Below the pieces are notes generated by a model, which did not search any database, had not been told where the DNA came from, and saw only the letters and a list, made by a program, of their open reading frames with translations. DNA of 64,000 nt from Flavimaricola sp. GTDB lineage: Bacteria > Pseudomonadota > Alphaproteobacteria > Rhodobacterales > Rhodobacteraceae. Positions 52,894-63,400 of this stretch are shown in pieces. How positions within the stretch are numbered: position 1 is the stretch's first letter; each line of letters starts with the position of its first letter. The stretch lies in contig JAQWWH010000090.1 of assembly GCA_029255105.1 (NCBI GenBank), positions 1-64,000 on the forward strand, written 5' to 3'. Position numbers and translations under genes: made by a program.

Positions 52894-53907
52894 CTACTCC
52901 TTTACACTACCAAACAACCCGGTCAGCGACCTGAGCACCAGTGCTGTGACCGACGGGCGCGGCTGCACGATGAAGGGCATGGGACGACACACCTCCATCG
53001 CCGCTACCCCGACCCGCGCGGTCAAAGCCCCGTTTATCACCCCTTCGCCAAAACGGCGTGACAACTTGGCTAGCACACCCCCGCCCGCGACAGAGCCGAT
53101 CAGATCGTCCCCCACCGCGACGGCACCGGTGGCCACAAGATGGCTCAGCACTGTGCGGGTTAGCCGCCAGCTGCCAAAGGTGCCGGACCGGCCACCATAA
53201 ATCTCGGCGATCCGGCGGATCATCCGCAGGTTCGAGGTGAGCGCCGTAAACACATCCGCCAGCGCAAGTGGCACGATTGCGGTGACCGTCGCCACCTGCC
53301 GCGCAGCGGCCTCGACCTCGCGCATGGCCTGCTGGTCGAGGGGGGCGAGGATTGAGGTTTCGGCCAGCCCCAAAAGGGCATCGGCGTCCAGAACATCGCC
53401 CTTGCGATCCTTGACCTGCGCCCGGCCCCAAGCGGTGTCGTCGCGACCCGAGTAAAGCGTATCAATCCGGTCGATCACCGCCCGCGCCTCGCTTAGCTGC
53501 CCTGACGCAACGGCAGCTTGCGCGGCCTTGTGGACCCCGTCCATACGCGCCAGACGGTTGAAGGCGGCCAGTTCCTTGATGGCGATGATCAACAGGACAA
53601 TGCAAAAGGCGCCAACAAGGGCGGTCGCGATCATGCCCAGGATCGGGACGCTCTGGATCAGGCCAGTCACATAGTTCCAGGTCGCCAACGACACGACAAA
53701 GCCCAGGATGGCGACAAGCAGGGACCAGAACCATTTGGCCAGCCGCGACGGGCGGCGCGCGGCAAGGGCGGCGACCTGTTGCATGGCCGCCCGCCGCTCT
53801 TGCGGGCCAAGATCGGGGACGGGCGGGGCGGCGGAAGGCTCTGCCGCAGGTTTTTGCCCATCCAGTTCAATCAGGATGGGGCCGCGGGCCTTGGGGGCGT
53901 CGGTCAT
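52894..53907 (-). CDS. YcjF family (TIGR01620/DUF697) membrane protein
   Basis: A 337-aa protein. A Pro/Ala-rich cytoplasmic start precedes two membrane segments at about 66-85 and 93-115 ('FWSLLVAILGFVVSLATWNYV', 'MIATALVGAFCIVLLIIAIKEL'), then the YcjF/DUF697-like domain with 'LATVTAIVPLALADVFTALTSNLRMIRRIAEIYGG' features. YcjF is nearly always paired with the P-loop protein YcjX, here 76 bp upstream on the same strand; the pair is stress-related in Enterobacteria but its function is unknown. ATG 53907 overlaps the TGA of a small ORF by 4 bp, with GGAG nine bases upstream; a GTG at 53922 is less likely. Confidence 0.9.
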   Translation of the reverse strand: MTDAPKARGPILIELDGQKPAAEPSAAPPVPDLGPQERRAAMQQVAALAARRPSRLAKWFWSLLVAILGFVVSLATWNYVTGLIQSVPILGMIATALVGAFCIVLLIIAIKELAAFNRLARMDGVHKAAQAAVASGQLSEARAVIDRIDTLYSGRDDTAWGRAQVKDRKGDVLDADALLGLAETSILAPLDQQAMREVEAAARQVATVTAIVPLALADVFTALTSNLRMIRRIAEIYGGRSGTFGSWRLTRTVLSHLVATGAVAVGDDLIGSVAGGGVLAKLSRRFGEGVINGALTARVGVAAMEVCRPMPFIVQPRPSVTALVLRSLTGLFGSVKE

Positions 53908-53987
53908 CGGTATGGTCTCCACTCGTGCCGGACCTGTGCACTGCTCCAGTCGGCCCAGGACGCGGCGGCGGCATTGAGCGAGGTCAC
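53904..53987 (-). CDS. 27-codon mini-ORF coupling ycjX and ycjF
   Basis: GTG 53987-53985 overlaps the ycjX stop (GTGA) and TGA 53906-53904 overlaps the ycjF start (ATGA). The peptide begins (M)TSLNAAAASWADWSSAQ and ends RHEWRPYR, with three Trp. Four-base overlaps at both ends are typical of translationally coupled genes and unlikely by chance, although no protein family is recognised and it is short. It may be a real small protein or only a coupling device that keeps ribosomes moving to ycjF, whose Shine-Dalgarno lies inside it. Confidence 0.45.
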   Translation of the reverse strand: MTSLNAAAASWADWSSAQVRHEWRPYR

Positions 53988-55444
53988 AGCCTGTCCCCGA
54001 TCAGGAATTGGGCGGCCTTGTCCAGCCTGATATGGGGCGGGCCATCGCCGGATTTGAGGGTCAATCGGGCGGGGGCGAAATTCATCACTTCGTAGTCGGC
54101 ATCCAGCCAGGCCTTGGCCCCTTCGCGGGCAGGCGACAAGAGGTGCGACGGATCGCTGGGCAAGGCGCCGGGATAGAACGCGGCCTGCTTGCCCGTCGTC
54201 AAAAGCCGTCCGCGCACCACATCAAGGGGGCCACCGGCATGGTCGATCGTCTCTTCCACCGTTGTCCGTAGTGCTGCGATGGACATGGCGGCCGTCTTTG
54301 CCCCCGCGAAATCCGCCCGGTCCTTAGCCTCGCGCAAGAGCGCCTCGGTGATGCCGGTCAGAGCGGGATGCTGGGAATGATGCAGGTGGTCTGCCTTGGT
54401 CGCCGCAAAGAGGATCCGGTCGACGCGACGCCCGCCCAACAACCGGGTCAGCCAGGCGTTCCGACCGGGCCGGAAGGCGGCCAGAATATCCGTCATCGTC
54501 TGCCGCAGATCTTCAACCGCCCGAGGGCCGGCGTGGATGGCGCCCAGCACATCGACCAGCACGGCCTGACGGTCGATCTTGGCAAAGTGGTCGCGAAAGA
54601 ACGGCTGGACCACGTTGCGCTTGTAGCTGTCAAACCGCCGCTCGCATTCCCGCCAAAGCGACTTGCGGCCCACCTGATCCGGCTTGGGCAGCGGCGCGAA
54701 GGTCAAGACAGGCGATCCTTCCAGATCGCCCGGCAAAAGGAACCGTCCGGGCGTAAGATCGGAATAGCCCGCCCCCTGCGCCGCCTTGAGATAGGCGGTA
54801 AAGGCGGCGGCAAGCGATGTGGCGACCGGTTCGGACAGCTCGTCCGAGGCATCGGTGGCACCGACAAGGGACAGGTAGCTTTCAGCCTCATCCCGGGTTT
54901 CCAGCCGGGACAGGGTCTCTTGCGACCATTGGGCGTAGCTCTTGTCCATCAGCCCAAGGTCAAGAAGCCACTCTCCGGGGTAGTCGACGATGTCCAGATG
55001 AATGGTGCGCGGCCCCGAAACAGAGCCAAGCAGCCCGGTCGGCTGCACCCTGAGCGACAGGCGCAATTCGCTGACCCGGCGGGTGCCTTCGGGCCAGGAC
55101 GGCTCTGCCGAGGTCAGGCGGGCCAGGTGCGCTTCATAGGCAAACCGGGCCACGGTATCATCGGGCTGGGGTTGCAGATAGGCGGTGCGGATCGCCCCGT
55201 TGGCGGCAGCGACCAGTTGCGGCATGCGGCCCCGGTCCATCAGGTTGGCGACAAGGGCGGTGATGAACACCGTCTTGCCCGCCCGGCTCAGGCCAGTCAC
55301 GCCCAGCCGGATCACGGGGTCCGAAAACGGGGCTGTCAGCGTGTCAGTCACGCTTTCGACCCCCCGGGTCAGACTGTCGGCGATGGCAGAGATGACCAAA
55401 CCTGACCCTTTCTGGATTTGCTGGATTGGAAGATAGGCGGGCAT
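53984..55444 (-). CDS. YcjX family P-loop protein (DUF463)
   Basis: A 486-aa P-loop NTPase. Walker A is 'GVTGLSRAGKTVFITALVANLMDRG' (motif GLSRAGKT at about 52-59), the switch-like 'LDIVDYPGEWLLDLGLM' is near 150-166, and 'FAATKADHLHHSQHPAL' resembles a TKxD guanine-recognition motif near 348. YcjX proteins are predicted ATP/GTP-binding factors with a heat-shock link in E. coli. ATG 55444 is used; an in-frame TTG at 55399 behind 'AAAGGG' would give a form beginning '(M)VISAIADSLTRGVES', also plausible. It is the first gene of ycjX-(mini-ORF)-ycjF-cNMP flavoprotein, divergent from truA by 56 bp. Confidence 0.92.
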   Translation of the reverse strand: MPAYLPIQQIQKGSGLVISAIADSLTRGVESVTDTLTAPFSDPVIRLGVTGLSRAGKTVFITALVANLMDRGRMPQLVAAANGAIRTAYLQPQPDDTVARFAYEAHLARLTSAEPSWPEGTRRVSELRLSLRVQPTGLLGSVSGPRTIHLDIVDYPGEWLLDLGLMDKSYAQWSQETLSRLETRDEAESYLSLVGATDASDELSEPVATSLAAAFTAYLKAAQGAGYSDLTPGRFLLPGDLEGSPVLTFAPLPKPDQVGRKSLWRECERRFDSYKRNVVQPFFRDHFAKIDRQAVLVDVLGAIHAGPRAVEDLRQTMTDILAAFRPGRNAWLTRLLGGRRVDRILFAATKADHLHHSQHPALTGITEALLREAKDRADFAGAKTAAMSIAALRTTVEETIDHAGGPLDVVRGRLLTTGKQAAFYPGALPSDPSHLLSPAREGAKAWLDADYEVMNFAPARLTLKSGDGPPHIRLDKAAQFLIGDRL

Positions 55445-55500
55445 TGTCCCGATGTGTAGGGATTGATTTTGCGCCTTCCTGTGATTAGGGCCGCCAGATC

Positions 55501-56277
55501 ATGCCGCGTTACGCTTTGAAAATCGAATATCACGGTGCCCCCTTTTCGGGTTGGCAACGCCAGACCGACCATCCGTCGGTTCAGGGCGCGGTCGAGGCTG
55601 CCTTGGCCCGCCTCCAGCCGGGCGTGCACAACATCGCCGCTGCCGGGCGCACAGACGCCGGGGTCCATGCAAAGGGGCAGGTCGCCCATTGCGACATGAC
55701 CCGCGATTGGGACCCCTTTCGCCTGTCAGAGGCGCTGAACTACCACCTCAAGCCGCAGCCGGTCGCCATCACCGCCTGCGCAAGGGTCAGCGACGACTGG
55801 CACGCCCGCTTTTCCGCGACAGAGCGGCGCTACATGTTCCGGCTGATCAGCCGCCGTGCGCCACTGGTCCATGACGCCGGTCTGGCCTGGCATATCCGCC
55901 AGCCTCTGGACCTGGCCGCTATGCAGGCGGGGGCCGAACGCCTTGTCGGGCAGCATGACTTTACCACCTTTCGTTCGACGCTGTGTCAGGCCAAATCGCC
56001 GGTCAAGACGCTGGACGAGGCGCGGGTCGAGCAGGTCGAGGGGACGTCGGGACCCGAGTTCCGGTTCCACTTTCGCGCCCGGTCGTTCCTGCACAATCAG
56101 GTCCGCTCCTTTGTCGGTACGCTTGAGCGGGTGGGAAGCAAGGCATGGTCACCGCAGGACGTCACCAACGCGATAGACGCGCGCGACCGCGCCGCCTGCG
56201 GTCCGGTCTGCCCGCCCGAGGGTCTGTACCTGATGGGTGTTGGCTACCCGCAAGACCCCTTCAGCGAGACGCCCTAG
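55501..56277 (+). CDS. truA: tRNA pseudouridine(38-40) synthase TruA
   Basis: A 258-aa enzyme isomerising uridines in the anticodon stem-loop. The catalytic Asp is about D51 in '[14 protein letters not shown]'; '[16 protein letters not shown]' at the start, '[12 protein letters not shown]', '[10 protein letters not shown]' and '[17 protein letters not shown]' are family motifs. The stop overlaps the convergent DUF3726 gene by 4 bp. Confidence 0.97.
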   Translation: MPRYALKIEYHGAPFSGWQRQTDHPSVQGAVEAALARLQPGVHNIAAAGRTDAGVHAKGQVAHCDMTRDWDPFRLSEALNYHLKPQPVAITACARVSDDWHARFSATERRYMFRLISRRAPLVHDAGLAWHIRQPLDLAAMQAGAERLVGQHDFTTFRSTLCQAKSPVKTLDEARVEQVEGTSGPEFRFHFRARSFLHNQVRSFVGTLERVGSKAWSPQDVTNAIDARDRAACGPVCPPEGLYLMGVGYPQDPFSETP

Positions 56278-56762
56278 TCATTGTCGCTAAGCCCGGCACC
56301 CGCCCCTGCGATCCGGGATGCCTCTGTCGCGGGGACAAGCGTCTTGGCCGCGAAATTTGCAAGCACCGACCAAAGGTCTTCCTCCACCTCGACCGCGCCT
56401 GTCGCAGGTGTGGCCGGTTCGGCCGCAGGCGGGCGGTGCAGTCGTAGCATCTGGTGCGCGTGATCCAGCGTCACAGCGGCCGCACTGTGGCTGCGCATTT
56501 GGGCAAGGGCCAGAAGGATCGGGTCCTTCGGCAGGTCGGCCTGCCCGATCAATCCCGCTTGCAAGGCATCGAGGGTGGTGATTGTTCCCAGCACTTCGCC
56601 CGGCCCCTGCGCAAGGTGCCCGGCAATCGCCTGAAGGGCCGGACCCGGGTCAGCGCAAAAATGCATCGCTGCCGCGACATCTTCGGCCAGCCCAAGGGGC
56701 CAACCCGCCCCTCGGGCCGCCTTGTGAACCATTCCGCCAATCTCGTTGCGCGACCGGATCAT
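56274..56762 (-). CDS. DUF3726 family protein
   Basis: A 162-aa soluble protein. The start '[35 protein letters not shown]' matches the DUF3726 N-terminus, and the rest is Ala-rich helical sequence without known motifs. ATG 56762 overlaps the stop of the upstream 555-aa gene by 4 bp (ATGA), so the two are probably a functional pair. The role is unknown. A longer frame to 56849 would overlap the neighbour more deeply, so it was rejected. Confidence 0.82.
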   Translation of the reverse strand: MIRSRNEIGGMVHKAARGAGWPLGLAEDVAAAMHFCADPGPALQAIAGHLAQGPGEVLGTITTLDALQAGLIGQADLPKDPILLALAQMRSHSAAAVTLDHAHQMLRLHRPPAAEPATPATGAVEVEEDLWSVLANFAAKTLVPATEASRIAGAGAGLSDND

Positions 56763-58426
56763 GGGGCCAGCGTGGGCAGCCACCAGTCCGGGTCCGCGTC
56801 CAACTCGTCCGCCAAGGGCGCGCCCTGCGCCAGTGTGATCCGGGTCCAACGGTCCGACTTGGGGTCAAACCGGGCCGCCCCAAAGAACGAAAGTTTGCAG
56901 CGCAGCATATCTATCGGCAGGCACCCTTCGCCGATCAGGTTGTCCCGGATTTCGGCATAGGGGTGCCGCGCCAGTGTCTGCACACGGCGTGCTGCCGCGC
57001 GATGCCGGGGGTGTTTTGCCAGAAAGGCCGCGACAGGTTCATCAGGCCCGCCAAGATCTTGGGCCAAATCATAGGCCAAATCATCGGCCAGAGACTGGAC
57101 CTGTCGGGCGATGTCGAGAGGGCTTTCCAGATCGGACCCCGGCTCTGCATGCCGGTCACCAAGGCGGGGTTCTTGCTTTTCCTCGGACACATACCAGAAC
57201 CGGGCGCAATCTTGGGGCCGGTCAAAGTCGACGTTGACGGCCCAGTCCCAGTCGCGTTCGACAAGCCCCGCCAGATCAGCGCAGGACATTGCAGGATCAA
57301 GCTGGGGAACAAAGGGGGTGGCCATGCATTCGGTCAGCCCATCCACCAGATCGCCAAAGGGCTCGATCAAAAGGGCGGCAAGCAGTTCTTGCGTATCGGT
57401 CGACCAGATATCGGCCTGTTTCATCAGCCCGTCCAGCGGCCTGGGGCCAGACAAGCGCGCCAGAGCCGCGCAAACATCCGGCCATTCGGCCCGGATCAGG
57501 GCGATACGGTCGGCGGCGATGGCATCAGGCACCTGCCAATCGGCCAGATGACGCCCAGCACGTGCGCCCAGCGCGATCAGGCGGTCCTGTTGGTCCGGCG
57601 TCAGCGCCTCGATCGCCCGGACCCGGGCAAGGGCGGTTTCGCGGACCTGCATCCAGGCGTCCAGCAACAGGGGATGGGCCACAAGGAAAGGCGCCATGCC
57701 CAACCCTGTCGCATTCCCGATGCCCAGATGCCGTTTAAGATCGCGGTCAAGTTTGGCGTCGCCGACATGCTCTGCCAGATCGTGAGTGAACCCCCGGATC
57801 AGCCAGACCGTCAGCATCTCGGCCATAAAGGGGCCGGACAGCCCGGGACGGTCGGCAATGCGGGCACGATCCGCGATCCCGAACTTGCCATTGCCGTAAA
57901 CAGCGGTGGTCCGCATCAGGTAGCCAGTGTCGCGCACGGCCTTGCGGTCAGGCTGATGCCCCGTCTTCAGGGCGCCTGTCACGTGATCCCAAAGGCGAAC
58001 GGACTTGTTAGCCCTGCTTAGCACCAGATCCCTGGGGGTGAAGCGGGCGGCCTCTTGCAACGGTGCCGCGGCAACGATCCGGGCAACTTCAGCATCATCC
58101 GGCACCCCATCGTAAAGAACATACGCCGTGTCCCACGCCGTGGCGATGACCCGGTCGGTCCGCATTTCGGGCGGCAGATCGGTCGAGACCGCGACAAGGG
58201 AATAGTCAAACCCACCAAGGGCAAGGGTATAAACGGCGTGCCCAAAGCCTTTGTCATCCATCTCCCAGACCGGGCGACGCACAGTGACGCCGTCGTCCTT
58301 CAACCGTCTTAGCAGTGTAGGCAAAAACGACAGCCGTGTGGGAAAGGCGGCCCCCATCCGGCGCAGGCGCATCACCTCGGACGGTGGCCGCAGCGGAACC
58401 TGCGAGGGGGAAAGCGTATCAAACAT
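56759..58426 (-). CDS. Large protein of unknown function paired with DUF3726
   Basis: A 555-aa protein from ATG 58426 ('MFDTLSPSQVPLRPPSEVMRLRRMGAAFPTRL'); an ATG-less extension to 58468 was rejected. It is soluble, without a signal peptide or membrane helices. Notable stretches are 'RLSFLPTLLRRLKDDG', 'GFGHAVYTLALGGFDYSLVAVSTDL', 'ARFWYVSEEKQEPRLGDR' and a C-terminal 'MLRCKLSFFGAARFDPKSDRWTRI'. No family is recognised. ATGA overlap with DUF3726 indicates coupled expression. It is divergent from tamA across 209 bp. Confidence 0.78.
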   Translation of the reverse strand: MFDTLSPSQVPLRPPSEVMRLRRMGAAFPTRLSFLPTLLRRLKDDGVTVRRPVWEMDDKGFGHAVYTLALGGFDYSLVAVSTDLPPEMRTDRVIATAWDTAYVLYDGVPDDAEVARIVAAAPLQEAARFTPRDLVLSRANKSVRLWDHVTGALKTGHQPDRKAVRDTGYLMRTTAVYGNGKFGIADRARIADRPGLSGPFMAEMLTVWLIRGFTHDLAEHVGDAKLDRDLKRHLGIGNATGLGMAPFLVAHPLLLDAWMQVRETALARVRAIEALTPDQQDRLIALGARAGRHLADWQVPDAIAADRIALIRAEWPDVCAALARLSGPRPLDGLMKQADIWSTDTQELLAALLIEPFGDLVDGLTECMATPFVPQLDPAMSCADLAGLVERDWDWAVNVDFDRPQDCARFWYVSEEKQEPRLGDRHAEPGSDLESPLDIARQVQSLADDLAYDLAQDLGGPDEPVAAFLAKHPRHRAAARRVQTLARHPYAEIRDNLIGEGCLPIDMLRCKLSFFGAARFDPKSDRWTRITLAQGAPLADELDADPDWWLPTLAP

Positions 58427-58635
58427 ATCCCAACTCTGGCAGGGCTTGGGGCGCAGGAAAAGGGCCAAGATGCGCTACCGACTGCTACGCTCTTACAAAG
58501 GGCAATCTTCAAAGGTAGAGCGGGGAAAGCCGCCGAAACTTCAAACAAACGCGATCAGAGCAATTTATCGCGTTTTCCTTCTGTGCCTGCTTGGGTATCG
58601 TGGGCAAACGCTGCCGACCATTGGTGTCGGGCGAC

Positions 58636-60492
58636 ATGTCTGAGGGGGCGATTTTGCCACGGAAAGGCAACCAGATTAGCGGAACATGGGCCGCCGGGGT
58701 CTTTTTCCTGATGGCGACGGGCGCAATGGCGCAGACCGTCACTATTGTGCTGCCGGATGGGCAAGAGGATCTGCGCGGCGTGCTGGAACGCGCGTCTTTG
58801 ACCGCGACCCTTGGCACCGATACGCCTGCAGGGGCGCAAAGCTATGTTGCAGCCGCCCGCGCAGATTACCGGCGCCTGCTGACCGGGCTTTACTCGGAAG
58901 GTTATTACGGCGGCACCATTTCGATCAGGATCGATGGGCGCGAGGCGGCTAATATTGCGCCGCTGGACGCGCCGTCCACCGTCTCAGCGGTGACAATAAC
59001 CGTTGACCCCGGCCCCGCCTTTGTTTTTGGCGAGGCGCAGGTCGCCCCGATCCTGCCCGACACGATCCTGCCCGAAAGCTTTGCAACGGGTGAGGTTGCC
59101 CGCTCTGGCGCGATCCAATCCGCCTTGCGGGCCGCTGTCGCGGCCTGGCAGGCCGAGGGCTACGCCAAGGCCGCGCCTGCCGGACAACAGATCACCGCGG
59201 TTCATCCGGACCAACGGCTGGATGTCAACGTCACAGTCGATCCCGGTCCGAGGCTAAGCTGGGGGGGCCTGTCGATCGAGGGCAACGAGGCGGTCAGGAC
59301 CGAACGCGTCCGCCAGATTGCAGGCCTGCCCCGGCAGGGCGTCTACGATCCGAAAGAACTGGATCGCGCCGCGGCCCGTTTGCGCCGGACCGGTACCTTC
59401 AGCTCGGCCACCTTCATCGAATCCGACACGATCGGACCAGGCGATACGTTGCCCTTTACCTTGCAGGTCGTCGAGATGACCCCCCGTCGGATCGGAGCCG
59501 GGGCCGAATTGGCGACGGATCAGGGTCTGACGGTTTCGGCGTTCTGGCTGCACCGGAACCTGCTGGGCGGAGCCGAGCGGTTCCGGATCGAGGCCGAGGT
59601 TTCGGACATCAACACCGCTAACGATGGATTTGGCGGCAGCGGCATCGATGCGTCGCTTAGCCTGTCATTCAACCGTCCCTCGACGTTTCGGCGCGACATC
59701 GATCTTGTCGCCACGGCCGAGATCGCCCGACAGGACGAGGAAAGCTACCTGTTGGACTCCGCCGATTTCGAAGTCGGCATCACCCAATACGTCCGCGATG
59801 ACCTGACCTATAACGCCTCACTTGGTCTGAGGACGGCAGTGGAAGAAAGCGAAGGACGGACAAGGTCCTACATCCTCTTGACCCTGCCTCTCCAGGGTAC
59901 ACTGGAACGGCGGAACGACCCGCTGAACGCAACAGATGGATTTTATCTGGATCTTGAGGTGACACCGTTCCTTGGCGTCACGGGGGCGGCCAACGGGGTG
60001 AGGGCCTATGCCGACGGGCGGGCCTATCGCAGTCTGGGCGAGAACGACAGGCTGGTTCTGGCCGGTCGCGCGCAGTTCGGTTCGATCCTGGGGGCAGGCC
60101 CGCTCGAAGCGCCGGCGGACTACGTTTTCTATTCCGGCGGCGGCGGTACGGTTCGTGGCCAGCCCTACCAATCCCTTGCCGTGACAAGCCGTGCTGACTT
60201 TGGCAGAGGTTTGACTGACGTCCGGACCGGCGGAACCAGCTTTGTCGGCGCTCAACTCGAGGCCCGTGTCGGTATCACCGACACGATCGGGGCGGTCGGC
60301 TTCTATGACATCGGCCTTGTGGGGGACGGCGTTTTGCCCTCTGGCAACGATCCCTTCCAGGCCGGGGCCGGGATCGGATTGCGCTACAACACCGGCATCG
60401 GCCCCATCCGCCTTGACGTGGCCACGCCGGTCACGGGCGACAGCGTGGGCGAGCGGATCGAGCTTTATATCGGCATTGGACAAGCGTTTTGA
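58636..60492 (+). CDS. tamA: Outer-membrane translocation subunit TamA
   Basis: A 618-aa Omp85-family protein. ATG 58636 gives a signal sequence ending 'ATGAMA' (cleavage near residue 32); an upstream TTG at 58591 is possible. Two or three POTRA domains occupy about 40-260, with 'YYGGTISIRIDG', 'GLSIEGNEAVRTERVRQIAGL' and 'RRTGTFSSATFIE' features, then a 16-strand-type barrel with 'FYSGGGGTVRGQPYQSL' (the conserved VRGF-like L6 motif) and a C-terminal 'RIELYIGIGQAF' ending in Phe, as for BAM substrates. With TamB it inserts autotransporters or moves phospholipids. Overlaps tamB by 4 bp. Confidence 0.94.
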   Translation: MSEGAILPRKGNQISGTWAAGVFFLMATGAMAQTVTIVLPDGQEDLRGVLERASLTATLGTDTPAGAQSYVAAARADYRRLLTGLYSEGYYGGTISIRIDGREAANIAPLDAPSTVSAVTITVDPGPAFVFGEAQVAPILPDTILPESFATGEVARSGAIQSALRAAVAAWQAEGYAKAAPAGQQITAVHPDQRLDVNVTVDPGPRLSWGGLSIEGNEAVRTERVRQIAGLPRQGVYDPKELDRAAARLRRTGTFSSATFIESDTIGPGDTLPFTLQVVEMTPRRIGAGAELATDQGLTVSAFWLHRNLLGGAERFRIEAEVSDINTANDGFGGSGIDASLSLSFNRPSTFRRDIDLVATAEIARQDEESYLLDSADFEVGITQYVRDDLTYNASLGLRTAVEESEGRTRSYILLTLPLQGTLERRNDPLNATDGFYLDLEVTPFLGVTGAANGVRAYADGRAYRSLGENDRLVLAGRAQFGSILGAGPLEAPADYVFYSGGGGTVRGQPYQSLAVTSRADFGRGLTDVRTGGTSFVGAQLEARVGITDTIGAVGFYDIGLVGDGVLPSGNDPFQAGAGIGLRYNTGIGPIRLDVATPVTGDSVGERIELYIGIGQAF

Positions 60493-63400
60493 GAGTGCTG
60501 CGCCTCCTTTGTCTGTGCCTTTTTGGCATAATCCTACCCGCTTTGGCTGGTGCACAGGACGCAGCCCAGCAAGAGCGGGATCGTGGCTTTCTCGTTGGGC
60601 TGATCGAGGACAACCTGTCCAATGTCAGCCGCACGGTTGTCATCGACGGCTTTGCCGGGGCCTTGTCTTCTCGGGCGACGGTCGAAGTTCTCAGTATCGC
60701 AGACGCCGAAGGGATCTGGCTGGAAGCGCGGGGCCTCGCCTTCGAATGGAATCGCGGCGCCTTGCTGCGCGGCCGGATCGACGTGGTGGAGATGTCGGCC
60801 GACACCATCACATTCTTCCGCCAACCACTGGCGGAACCCTCCCCTCCAAACCCCGAAGCCTCGCCCTTTTCGCTTCCCGAGCTTCCGGTTGCGATCAAGA
60901 TCGACCGGCTCAGAGCAGACGAGATCATTCTGGGCGCGCCCCTACTGGGCGAAGAGACCTCGCTTAGCCTTGACGGGTCGGTGTCCTTGGACGGCGGGAC
61001 CGGAACCGCAAACATTGTCGCCGAAAGGCTGGATGGCCAGGGCCGCTTTGATATCGCCGGTAGCTACGACAACGCCTCGCGGCAACTTGCCCTTGCTGTC
61101 AGCTTGCAGGAAGAACCGGGCGGCCTTGTCGTCAGGGCGCTGGATCTTTCGGGCCAGCCTTCGGTCGATCTGACGCTGCAAGGCGATGGCGCCCTCGAGG
61201 ATTTCAGTGCCGACCTTACCCTTGCAACCGGCGGAATTGAGCGGATCACCGGGCAGTTCGGCTTTGTTCAGGTGACAGACGACACGGCAGGCAACAGGCT
61301 CGATATCCGGCTTGGCGTCGAAGGCGATGTTGGCGCGTTGTTGCCCCCGGATTATGCCGCCTTCTTCGGGAACGATGCCCGATTGGGCGTCCAGATCGAG
61401 CGGTCCGATGACGGCTCGACCAACCTGCGCGAATTGCAGGTGGCCACGCAGTCCCTATCCCTGTCCGGCACCGCAGAGCTGACCGCGGACGGCTGGCCCC
61501 GGCGGGTTGCCCTCACCGGCCGGGTCGCTGCCGACGACGGCTCTCCCGTGCTGCTGCCCCTGTCCGGGCCAAGGACATTCGTCAACAGTGCCGACCTTGT
61601 CGTGGGCTTCAACGCGGCAGCAGGTGATCGGTGGACGGCCCAATTTGGTATCGACGGCTTTGCCCGGCCCGGCGTGACCATTCCCCAACTGACCCTGGAT
61701 GGCGGAGGCGTGATCATGCCACGTGTCGGCGACAACCCGGGGCGCTTTGATGCGGCACTGACCTATGCCGCCCGCGACCTCAGCCTGAACAACCCTGATC
61801 TAGCGATCGCTCTTGGTGCCAATATCACTGGCGACCTTGCCCTGGCCCGCGACGGCGAAGGCCCGTTCCGGATCACCACCCTGACGGTTGAAGGACCTGG
61901 CCTGGGTGTTGTAGCTGAAGGCACCATCTCCGGACCGGGCGAAGGCCTCGTGATCGCCAGCACCATCGCACTTGATGCTTCTGATCTTGGGCGATTTGGT
62001 GGTCTGAGCGGACTCGAGGGCCTGGGTGGTGCGGCAAGCCTGCAGATCGTGTCGAGTGTCGCGCCGCTGGACGGCAGTTTCGAGATCGACATGACGGGCG
62101 GGACGACAAACCTTGCACTTGGCCTTGCCCAACTGGACCCCCTGCTGATCGGCACCGGTGAGATTGCCGTTACTGCCGATCGCGATACAACCGGCACCCG
62201 GCTGTCCCAATTGAACATCACCACCCCCGAAATCGCGATCACCGGCGAGGCCGAGATCACGAGCACCGCCAGTGACGCGCTGTTTGACCTGACTGTAAGG
62301 GAGCTTTCCCTCGCTCTACCCGGACTGGACGGATCGGGCCGGGTGCAGGGCAGCGCCCGTCGGGATGCGGTCGGACAGACGGTGATCACGGCGAGCGCCA
62401 GCCTGCCTCAAACCAGCGTACAGATCGACGCGACCCTGGCCCCCGACGATGCGGGCGGCGTCGCTATAGCAGATGTCCGGGCCGACATCGGCGACCTTGG
62501 CCCGTTTTCCGCCCTGGCGGGACGTGATCTGGCAGGGAGCCTTACCGCCCGCATCGCGGGCACTGTCCAGCCGGACCTAAGTCAGTTTGATCTGACTGTG
62601 ACCGGTGAAAGCAATGACCTAGCCGTTGGCGTCGCCCAGCTTGACCCGGTTCTGGCTGGCGCCGGCACCCTGTCCGGCCAGTTGCAACGCACGACCCCCG
62701 GTTCCCTGAAGATCGAGGGGTTCAGGCTCGCTACGCCGGCGCTTGGTCTTTCGGCAACCGCCGATATCACGGACGGAACGGGTGTCGCCGACTTTGCCCT
62801 GGCCCTGACCGACGCAGGGCTGGTCGAGCCGCGACTGTCCGGGCCTGTCCAGATCAGCGGCAACGCAGCCCTTGATGCTGAGGCGATGACGACGCTGTCC
62901 GTCAATGGCATCGGACCGGGCGCAACCCAGCTTGGTATCGACGCGACCCTGACCTCGCCCGAGGATGGCAGCGTAATTGCCGGAACCCTCGATGCCGATA
63001 TCGGGACGCTATCCGCATTCTCAGGTTTGGCCGGACGTGATCTGGCGGGACGACTAACCGCCCGACTGGGCGGCACCGGCCGAATGGACCTTTCTGGCTT
63101 TGATGTGACCTATGACATTGCAGGAACCGGCATCGTCGCAGAAGGCATTCCGCTGAACGGCGCGCTGACAGTCCAGGGCGCCGCCCAGCGCGATGAAGGA
63201 GGCGTCGCCCTGACCCTTGCTGCGACCGGACCCGGCGGGGCCACCATCGACCTGTCGACCATCCTGTCGGACCTGACCCCGGATGCAGACGTCCTTGGAA
63301 CGCTTTCTGCCCGGGTGGCGTCGCTTGCACCCTATTCCGGGCTGGCAGGTCGTGACCTGAGCGGCACCCTGAGTGCCGCACTTGAGGGTGGCGGACGACT

